Source: Acidobacteriota bacterium
GTDB lineage: Bacteria > Acidobacteriota > Vicinamibacteria > Fen-336
Length of the DNA stretch: 5,021 nt
NCBI GenBank assembly: GCA_003155335.1
Contig: PMCG01000019.1
Span: 14,586 to 19,606, forward strand
Direction of reading: 5' to 3'
The translations under genes and the position numbers were made by a program. A model generated the notes under the pieces. The model was not told the DNA's origin, did no database searches, and saw nothing but the letters and a program-made list of their open reading frames with translations. Below, piece by piece: positions 1-5,021 of this stretch (the stretch's first letter is position 1; the number at the start of each line of letters is the position of its first letter).

Positions 1-524
1 GAGACGCCGGCCTCGTCGAGCGAGTCGGCCGTACCCGGCGCCGGCCACTGCATGATGATCTCGCCCTCAGGAGCTTCGGTGTGCACTTCCACGGTGCGTC
101 GCAACGGCAAGTTGGCAAGGTCGAGCGCAAGGCGAGCAGAGCGGATGCTGGTTCCGACCAAAGTGGGAACCTCGAGCTGACGCGGGCCGAGGCTCAGCCA
201 AGTTCGTACGGTTCGATGCGTCTTGAGTGTCGAGCCCGCCTGCGGCTCCTGGGCTGCGATCGACCCTACCGGGACGAGAGCCTCATGCCGTTTCCCCACG
301 AGACGCAGTGTTAGATCGCTACCCAGCAGTAGCGAGGTGGCCTGCGGCAGGCGCATCCCGCGCAGATTGGGCACGCGAACGACGTGCATCGACATGGCGG
401 TGCGCATGGTAAGGATCGCGCTTGCCAGTGTGACGAGCAACAATGCAGACACCAACGCCGTCGTCTTGGCCAGCGTGCCGAGGATGCGCCGCGTGCCTCG
501 AATCACGACCGTAAAGTACCACAC
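1..524 (-). CDS. Membrane-anchored PASTA-domain protein, C-terminus beyond the left edge
   Basis: The reading frame is open from a GTG at 524 to the left edge, giving 174 residues with no stop. Residues 1-20 are short and basic (RGTRR at 9-13, K20). About residues 21-40 form one hydrophobic segment (ALVSALLLVTLASAIL), read as a signal anchor with the N-terminus inside. The first PASTA repeat spans about 49-113: it opens VPNLRGM, has the helix QATSLLL, then VPVGSIAAQEPQAGSTL, and closes VRTWLSLGP. The second begins at about 118 (VPTLVGTSIRSARLAL) and reaches IIMQWPAPGT before the edge. PASTA repeats in other proteins bind peptidoglycan or related wall ligands, usually attached to Ser/Thr kinases or penicillin-binding proteins; neither is visible here. 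The start is 17 bases after the fmt stop, so cotranscription is likely. GTG 524 is the first start codon in frame after fmt, but it lacks a clear Shine-Dalgarno; GTG 506 is an alternative. Family call firm; role unknown. Confidence 0.85.
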   Translation of the reverse strand, partial: MWYFTVVIRGTRRILGTLAKTTALVSALLLVTLASAILTMRTAMSMHVVRVPNLRGMRLPQATSLLLGSDLTLRLVGKRHEALVPVGSIAAQEPQAGSTLKTHRTVRTWLSLGPRQLEVPTLVGTSIRSARLALDLANLPLRRTVEVHTEAPEGEIIMQWPAPGTADSLDEAGV

Positions 525-541
525 GATCCCGGAAGCTAGTG

Positions 542-1471
542 CTACTCGAACCGTTGACCTTGGGCGAGTCGCGCGCCGGCGAGGAAGACCGAGGCTTCCA
601 TGGCTCGACGGTTCTCAGGCTGCAGCTCAACGACCTCAAGCGTGCGGCCGTCTCCGCATGCCACAGACAGGCCGCTTCGGCCGCTGAGAAGGATCTCGCC
701 TGGGGGCGCAGTGGTGTCATCGCCGATCCGCGCCCGCAGGATCTTGATGAGGCGCGAGCCGAGTAGCGTGTGGGCGCAGGGCCAGGGATTGAACCCGCGC
801 ACTCGGCAGGCGATCTCTGCCGCCCGCCAACGCCAATCGATACGCCCGTCTTCTTTGCGGAGCCGCGGCGCGTGCAAGGCCAGGGACTCGTCCTGGGGCA
901 ACGGCGCGAGCTGCCCGTGCCCGAGGCGCGCCAACGTTTCTATGAGCAGCGCTGCACCCACCTGCGCAAGACGCGTTTCCAGAACGCCCGCTGTCTCTTC
1001 GGGGTCGATGCGCGTGCGTGCTGCCAGCAAGAGCGGACCTGTGTCCAACCCTTCGTCCAGCAGCATCGTTGTGACGCCGGTTTCTTGCTCGCCGCGGGCG
1101 ATGGCCCACTGGATCGGCGCCGCGCCCCGGTAGCGAGGCAGCAGCGAGGCGTGCACGTTGACCGCCCCTGCCGGCGCGAGAGCGATGGCCTCCCGGGGGA
1201 GGATCTGGCCGTAGGCGACGACGACCAATACCTGGGGCTCGAGCGCGCGCAGGGCACTCACGGCGGCGGCGTCCCGGATCCGAGCGGGTTGAAGAACCGG
1301 TAGCTGTAAGGCCAGCGCAGCGGTCTTGCTGGGAGGGGCGGCCAGCAGCCTGCCACGGCCTTTCTCGCGATCAGGCTGCGTGATGACCGCGAGCACGTCG
1401 TGCCGCTCGCGCACCAAGGCCTCGAGTGCTGGAACCCCAAAGGCGCCGCTGCCCAGAAAGACAATCCGCAC
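542..1471 (-). CDS. fmt: Methionyl-tRNA formyltransferase
   Basis: This enzyme transfers a formyl group from 10-formyltetrahydrofolate to the amino group of initiator Met-tRNA in the cytoplasm, marking it for translation initiation. The 309-residue length is normal for the family. The N-terminal Rossmann-type formyltransferase domain opens MRIVFLGSGAFGVPALEAL. The catalytic triad known from E. coli (Asn106, His108, Asp144) is seen as N105, H107 and D143, in VNVHASLLPRYRG and GLDTGP. The SLLPxxRG motif is at 109-116, and the basic loop after TQPDREKGRGR (31-41) is present. The C-terminal tRNA-binding domain follows the ED-GRIDW element near 217-223 and includes VRGFNPWPCAHT. The start is GTG at 1471, 9 bases after the def stop; no good Shine-Dalgarno precedes it, so translational coupling to def is likely. 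The gene ends in TAG. I see no missing residue or disruption. Confidence 0.97.
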   Translation of the reverse strand: MRIVFLGSGAFGVPALEALVRERHDVLAVITQPDREKGRGRLLAAPPSKTAALALQLPVLQPARIRDAAAVSALRALEPQVLVVVAYGQILPREAIALAPAGAVNVHASLLPRYRGAAPIQWAIARGEQETGVTTMLLDEGLDTGPLLLAARTRIDPEETAGVLETRLAQVGAALLIETLARLGHGQLAPLPQDESLALHAPRLRKEDGRIDWRWRAAEIACRVRGFNPWPCAHTLLGSRLIKILRARIGDDTTAPPGEILLSGRSGLSVACGDGRTLEVVELQPENRRAMEASVFLAGARLAQGQRFE

Positions 1472-1480
1472 GGGGTGCGC

Positions 1481-1990
1481 TCAATCTTCGTGTCTGAAGC
1501 GCTTGCGCAGCCGGCGCTTCAGCAGGTCGCGTCTGAGCGGGGATAGACGGTCCACGAAGAGCAGACCATCTAGATGATCAATCTCGTGGCAGAACGCGCG
1601 TGCCAGTAGACCGGTGGCGGTGTACGTGCGTTCATCTCCGCCAATGCTCCGCCCCTTGACGACGACGCGCTCTGGCCGCGGGGGCGCTCCCTCAAAACCG
1701 GGGACGGAGAGGCATCCTTCGTCGTGCCGCTGGCTGCCGTCGCGCTCGACGAGTTCCGGGTTGACCAACTGGATGAGCTGCGCCGGGTCTTCACCGACTG
1801 ACAGATCGACGACGATCGCGCGCAAGGGGACTCCGATCTGCGGCGCAGCCAGACCGATTCCCGGGGCGGCGTACATCGTGTCGACCATGTCGACAAACAG
1901 GCCCGCGAGGCGATCGTCGAAGGTCCCCACCGTCTCCGCAGGTGTGTGGAGTACGGGTTCGCCAAACTTCAGGATGGGACGCACAGACAT
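1481..1990 (-). CDS. def: Peptide deformylase
   Basis: This metalloenzyme removes the formyl group from the N-terminal methionine of nascent proteins at the ribosome. From ATG 1990 the product is 169 residues, a normal length. All three family motifs are intact: GIGLAAPQIG at 44-53 (motif 1, Q51), EGCLS at 91-95 (motif 2, metal ligand C93), and HEIDH at 135-139 (motif 3, ligands H135 and H139, catalytic E136). The C-terminus is strongly basic (about 153-166), as is common where deformylase touches the ribosome. It precedes fmt by 9 bases, the usual pairing. The start is uncertain: ATG 1990 gives the expected MSVRPILKFGEPVL opening but has no Shine-Dalgarno. An in-frame GTG at 2017 would add nine residues and lies where the predicted promoter should start transcription. 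The frame stays open back to an ATG at 2128, but that stretch runs through the promoter and shows no family similarity. Confidence 0.97.
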   Translation of the reverse strand: MSVRPILKFGEPVLHTPAETVGTFDDRLAGLFVDMVDTMYAAPGIGLAAPQIGVPLRAIVVDLSVGEDPAQLIQLVNPELVERDGSQRHDEGCLSVPGFEGAPPRPERVVVKGRSIGGDERTYTATGLLARAFCHEIDHLDGLLFVDRLSPLRRDLLKRRLRKRFRHED

Positions 1991-2024
1991 CGGAGTGACC
2001 GCGGCGCGCTCGCGCACAACGGTC

Positions 2025-2053
2025 AGGCTAGTGCACGCTCGCTGGGGAGTCAA
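2025..2053 (-). promoter_or_regulatory. Predicted sigma70-type promoter for def-fmt-PASTA
   Basis: On the minus strand, TTGACT (2053-2048) is a near-consensus -35 box. After exactly 17 bases comes TAGCCT (2030-2025), a -10 form that keeps the T, A and final T of TATAAT and is typical of GC-rich genomes. Transcription would start at about 2019-2016, 26 to 29 bases before the def ATG. It is the only convincing promoter pair I found in the divergent region. The call is from sequence alone. Confidence 0.6.
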
Positions 2054-2157
2054 TCTCACATGTCGTCCTGCGGAGGCTCTGTTCCGGGAGGATGGCCGCG
2101 TGATCGAGCGACCGAGCGTCCGGGACAAGCCGCGAGCATCTCGCGCAGGCGCGTAGT

Positions 2158-2171
2158 CCGCGTTTTCGCGG
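2158..2171. repeat. Small inverted repeat with a TTTT/AAAA centre
   Basis: CCGCG and CGCGG form a perfect 5-bp inverted repeat around TTTT, seven bases to the left of the CRP-type site. It has no T-tract on either side, so it does not look like an intrinsic terminator. In DNA this GC-rich, a 5-bp arm can arise by chance. It could be part of a compound operator. Confidence 0.3.
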
Positions 2172-2177
2172 CGTGCG

Positions 2178-2193
2178 TGTGACGCCGGTCACA
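2178..2193. promoter_or_regulatory. CRP/FNR-family type operator, TGTGA-N6-TCACA
   Basis: The sequence TGTGACGCCGGTCACA matches the core consensus of cyclic-AMP receptor protein sites, TGTGA-N6-TCACA, at all ten conserved positions. Symmetry extends one base inward (TGTGAC / GTCACA). Its centre is about 92 bases before the ATG of the plus-strand regulator and about 168 bases upstream of the predicted def transcription start, so it is better placed to control the regulator. No clear -10 box was found at standard class I or class II spacing, so activation or repression cannot be decided. The binding protein is not in this window. Confidence 0.5.
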
Positions 2194-2245
2194 GACACAT
2201 GCCGGCAGGCTCCGCTGACGGTGCGAAGTGTGCCGTTGACCGGAA

Positions 2246-2263
2246 CAACGCGCGAGCGCGTTG
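2246..2263. repeat. 18-bp near-perfect palindrome next to the regulator's ribosome-binding site
   Basis: CAACGCGCGAGCGCGTTG has two perfectly complementary 8-bp arms around a central GA. It ends three bases before the AGGAGG of the plus-strand gene. It may be an operator for a dimeric regulator. If it lies in the transcript it could instead form a 7-bp hairpin with a CGAG loop beside the ribosome-binding site. Alternating CG content raises the chance expectation, but the flanking CAA / TTG bases also pair. Confidence 0.45.
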
Positions 2264-2266
2264 CGT

Positions 2267-2272
2267 AGGAGG
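2267..2272 (+). promoter_or_regulatory. Strong Shine-Dalgarno of the enhancer-binding protein gene
   Basis: AGGAGG matches the anti-Shine-Dalgarno core perfectly and lies 5 bases before ATG 2278. It fixes the start of the long plus-strand gene. None of the three minus-strand genes has a comparable site. Confidence 0.85.
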
Positions 2273-2277
2273 AAAGC

Positions 2278-5021
2278 ATGGAGGGGCTTGTGAACGAGGG
2301 TCGAGGAACGCGGGTTGGCGCGCGCGGCGCGCTGCCGGCACGGCAGCAGGCACGAGACGCGCTGAGGCAGGGACGGCTACTGGAGTCGCTGGAGTGGTTC
2401 AAGCGCGTTCGCGGCGTGCCGCTCCAGGAAGACCCCGCGCAGATCGCGTTGGAACAGGGAGAGGCGCTCTCGGGTCTCGAGCGCTACAGCGAAGCGCTAG
2501 CCGTCGCGACGCGCGCGCTCGGAAGGCGCCCGCGGGATTCTGATCGGAGGGCGCGCCTGCGCATCGTGCGCGCGCTCGCCCTGTGGCAGCTGGGACGCGT
2601 GGCGCTGGCTCGCAACGAATTGCGCCGGGCGGACAAAGACGCCTGTCAGGCACAGACGCGCGCACGGCTGGACGAGGCATGGGCGTGGCTGGCCTGGAGA
2701 GAGCATCGCATCGAAGAGGCGCGTGAGCGGCTGCTGCGAGCGCGTGGGGCTCATGAACGGGCGGGATACCAGGACGGTGTCGTCCGCACACTTGCGACCG
2801 AAGGCGCGCTATTACGGGATGCGGGGCGGATCGGCGAGGCGCTTGCGACCCACTCGCGGCGGATCGAGCTGGCAGCGACAACTCCACGCCTGGATGCTGT
2901 TGCTCACGCCCGCGCAGACCGAGGCGCGTTGCTGGTCGTGATGGGCCGCTGGAGCGAGGCGCGCGAAGAGCTGGATCGCGCGTCAGAGCTGTTTCGACGG
3001 CTGAGGGACCAGCGCGAATCCACGCTCGCCGGCTGCGTACGTGCTGTCGCGGACCTGGCAACTGGCGATCTCGTGTCTGCGCGGCGCGGTGTCGAGCGCG
3101 CATGCGAGCTAAACGCGCGCCAGGGAGCGAGCCCGCGTGCGTTGGCCGAGGGGCTGCTGCTGCTGGCGGACGTCCACCTAGCCGCGGGTCAGCCGGACCT
3201 GGCGGAAGCGGACTGCAGTCGCGCTCTGCGGCTCTTCGCCCTCGTGCACGACCGCACCGGAGAGTGCTGGGCTCGCCTGCGTCGAAGTCAGACGGTCCTG
3301 GATCAGGGACGCGTGCGCGATGCGCTGCGCGAAGCGCGCCGCGCCGAGGCGATGGCGCCCGCGGTGCGTGTTCATGTTCGCGCCTGGGCGCTGCTGGCCG
3401 TGGGTCGCATTCTGCTGCGTTGCGCGCCCAGCGAGGCATCGTCTGTCTTCGAGCAGGTTCACGCGCTGGCAGGAGGACGGCCGGGCTTGACAGACATGGC
3501 GACAGTCGGCGCCCTGCTTGCACGAGCGGACCGTCTTGACGAGCCCGCTTTGCGAGCTGCCATCGGTCGTCTCGAGGCCTGGGGCGACCGCCAGATGCTG
3601 AGCCTGTGCCTTGGGGACATCCGCGAGTTGCTGGGCGTAGTGCCAGCGACTGGCGGTATCGAGTTCTGCAGCCTCGAGTCAGGTGCTGCGGTCTCCGATT
3701 CAGGCCCTGCCTTGGTCGACGCCGCCATCGCCCTGTCCACGGGAGAGAGCTGGATTGCCGCGGTCAACGCGCTCCACGGCTGGCTTCCGTGGCAGCGAGC
3801 GGCGTGGCTCGGCGAGGAGGCCTGGGAGCTACGTTTCGGCGAGGAGACACCGCGCCCGCTACCGCCGCACGACATCGCGCTCGATCTCTTCTCGCGGATC
3901 ACCGGCCCGAGCATCGTCGCTCTCGCGGGGGACGGTCCCTACCGCTGCCATCCCACGCGCGTGTTGCACGATCTCGGGCTCGCGATCCTGGCGCCGCTAG
4001 AAGACGGTGGCGCGCTGTATATGGATTTTCGCAGCGGCGTGGACATCGTGGCTCAGGCGGCTTTGGCGAGCCTCCGTCAACTGGCGCGTCTGTTGGAGGC
4101 TCATGGTGCGGCCCAGGTGCCTGCGCGAGTGCGGGCGCCCGAGCTGCCCGGGATCATCGGCGAGAGCGTCGCCATGTTCGACGTGCTGCACTGGGTCAGG
4201 CGAGTGGCCGCGTGGCATGTGCCCGTGCATGTCTTCGGCGAGACAGGCACGGGAAAAGAACTGGTCGCGCGGGCACTGCATCAACATTCGCCACGGAGCG
4301 CCGGTCCCTTCGTGACGGTCAACGCGTCGTCGCTGTCAGAGGAACTGTTCGAGTCCCAGATGTTTGGCCACGTCCGGGGTTCCTTCACCAGCGCAGTGGC
4401 GAGCTGCGAGGGCCTGGTGGCGCACGCCGAGAAAGGGACGCTGTTCATCGACGAGGTGGCCGACCTGTCTCCTCGCGTTCAGGCCAAGCTGCTGCGCTTT
4501 GTCCAAGAAGGGGAGTACGGCCGGCTGGGCGACCCGACGGCCCGCAAAGCCGACGTACGCATCGTGACGGCCACCAACGTGGATCTGCGGACGCGCGTGG
4601 CCTCCGGCGCCTTCCGCGAGGACCTGATGTACCGCCTCTTTGATTGGACGATCACGCTTCCGCCGCTGCGCGCGCGCGGCGACGACGTGCTGCGCCTTGC
4701 GGATCACTTCTTGCGTGAGTTTGCCACCGAGCACGGACGGGCGATGCCTGCGCTGTCCAGAGAGGCGAGCCGTCTCCTGCGGCAGTACTCCTGGCCGGGC
4801 AACGTGCGTCAGCTACGTGCGGAGATGCAGCGCATGGTCGTCCGCGCCGAAGGGCCCCTGCTTCGGCCCGAGCACCTGTCAGCCGAGGTGCGTGGCACGG
4901 CACGAGGCGCGTGTGGCGGCCTCAGGGCGGCGCAGCTGGCCTTCGAGCGCGACCACATCGCCCACGTGTTGGAGCAGCAGGGCGGGAACCGCTCGCGAGC
5001 CGCGGCCGCGCTTGGACTCTC
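2278..5021 (+). CDS. Sigma54-type enhancer-binding protein with TPR-like and GAF-like sensor regions, C-terminus beyond the right edge
   Basis: This is a transcriptional activator of the NtrC/PspF class, 914 residues in view. About residues 20-450 are paired amphipathic helices of TPR type, for example LERYSEALAVATRAL (67-81), AGRIGEALATHSRRI (182-196), and MGRWSEAREELDRASELF (222-239), probably a protein- or ligand-sensing scaffold. About 480-612 resembles a GAF domain (LGLAILAPLEDGGALYMDF, then a long helix), less surely. The AAA+ domain spans about 621-855: Walker A GETGTGKE (654-661), loop 1 GSFTSA (701-706), Walker B LFIDE (722-726), sensor I TATN (764-767), arginine fingers R780 and R786 in FREDLMYRL, and WPGNVRQL (839-846). 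A Fis-type helix-turn-helix starts near 890 (GGNRSRAAAALGL) and is cut by the window end. No receiver or FHA domain is seen. Loop 1 differs from the usual GAFTGA. The frame is unbroken, and the start is set by AGGAGG five bases upstream. Target genes are unknown. Confidence 0.93.
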   Translation, partial: MEGLVNEGRGTRVGARGALPARQQARDALRQGRLLESLEWFKRVRGVPLQEDPAQIALEQGEALSGLERYSEALAVATRALGRRPRDSDRRARLRIVRALALWQLGRVALARNELRRADKDACQAQTRARLDEAWAWLAWREHRIEEARERLLRARGAHERAGYQDGVVRTLATEGALLRDAGRIGEALATHSRRIELAATTPRLDAVAHARADRGALLVVMGRWSEAREELDRASELFRRLRDQRESTLAGCVRAVADLATGDLVSARRGVERACELNARQGASPRALAEGLLLLADVHLAAGQPDLAEADCSRALRLFALVHDRTGECWARLRRSQTVLDQGRVRDALREARRAEAMAPAVRVHVRAWALLAVGRILLRCAPSEASSVFEQVHALAGGRPGLTDMATVGALLARADRLDEPALRAAIGRLEAWGDRQMLSLCLGDIRELLGVVPATGGIEFCSLESGAAVSDSGPALVDAAIALSTGESWIAAVNALHGWLPWQRAAWLGEEAWELRFGEETPRPLPPHDIALDLFSRITGPSIVALAGDGPYRCHPTRVLHDLGLAILAPLEDGGALYMDFRSGVDIVAQAALASLRQLARLLEAHGAAQVPARVRAPELPGIIGESVAMFDVLHWVRRVAAWHVPVHVFGETGTGKELVARALHQHSPRSAGPFVTVNASSLSEELFESQMFGHVRGSFTSAVASCEGLVAHAEKGTLFIDEVADLSPRVQAKLLRFVQEGEYGRLGDPTARKADVRIVTATNVDLRTRVASGAFREDLMYRLFDWTITLPPLRARGDDVLRLADHFLREFATEHGRAMPALSREASRLLRQYSWPGNVRQLRAEMQRMVVRAEGPLLRPEHLSAEVRGTARGACGGLRAAQLAFERDHIAHVLEQQGGNRSRAAAALGL

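Noticed and set aside
600..1303. Open frames of about 177 codons on the plus strand opposite fmt
   Set aside because: They are antisense to a complete, well-conserved fmt gene and have arginine- and serine-rich products without motifs.
1991..2128. N-terminal extension of def to ATG 2128
   Set aside because: The extra 46 residues run through the predicted promoter and do not resemble deformylase N-termini. Only the nine residues from GTG 2017 remain plausible.
2158..2171. Stem-loop as an intrinsic terminator
   Set aside because: Only five base pairs, no T-tract after the stem, and it lies between divergent genes where no transcript is expected to end.
2236..2241. TTGACC as a -35 box for the regulator gene
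   Set aside because: No -10-like hexamer lies 16-18 bases downstream, and the implied start would fall at or beyond the ribosome-binding site.
2249..2265. TTGCG before the regulator as the -12 element of a sigma54 promoter
   Set aside because: The required GG at the -24 position is absent (CG instead), and the start would fall too close to the ATG.
2399..3523. A 374-codon open frame on the minus strand opposite the regulator gene
   Set aside because: Its product is dominated by R, P, A and S with no domain pattern, as expected of an antisense frame in GC-rich coding DNA. The plus-strand frame carries recognisable domains throughout.
3606..4643. A 345-codon open frame on the plus strand within the regulator gene
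   Set aside because: It is the shifted frame of the AAA+ domain; the true frame carries Walker A, Walker B and the arginine fingers across the same bases, and no frameshift is needed.

Overview
The window is GC-rich bacterial chromosome holding three genes on the minus strand and one long, incomplete gene on the plus strand. The likely source is a myxobacterium (Myxococcota / Deltaproteobacteria). That is an inference from the very high GC at third codon positions and from a giant enhancer-binding protein with a TPR-like sensor region, a type abundant in that group. No single marker proves it.

Minus strand, in order of transcription (right to left): def (peptide deformylase, 1990-1481), fmt (methionyl-tRNA formyltransferase, 1471-542), and a membrane-anchored PASTA-domain protein (524 to beyond the left edge). 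Gaps of 9 and 17 bases suggest one operon. fmt formylates the initiator Met-tRNA and def removes the formyl group from the finished N-terminus, so the first two genes are the two ends of one cycle. The PASTA protein has no catalytic domain in view, and its PASTA repeats should lie outside the cytoplasmic membrane.

The 287-base divergent region (1991-2277) holds a good sigma70-type promoter facing def, a small stem-loop, a perfect CRP/FNR-type inverted repeat, an 18-bp near-palindrome, and a strong Shine-Dalgarno for the plus-strand gene. The def promoter is placed so that its transcript could begin at an in-frame GTG, so def may be leaderless.

Plus strand: 2278 to the right edge encodes at least 914 residues of a bacterial enhancer-binding protein. 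Its order is a helical TPR-like region, a GAF-like region, a sigma54-type AAA+ ATPase, and a Fis-type helix-turn-helix cut by the window end. ATPase residues are intact, but the sigma54-contacting GAFTGA loop reads GSFTSA. I see no complete new system. The parts most worth a second look are this altered loop, the pair of palindromes before the regulator, and the possibly leaderless def transcript. There is no evidence of mobile elements, CRISPR arrays, or tRNA or rRNA genes.
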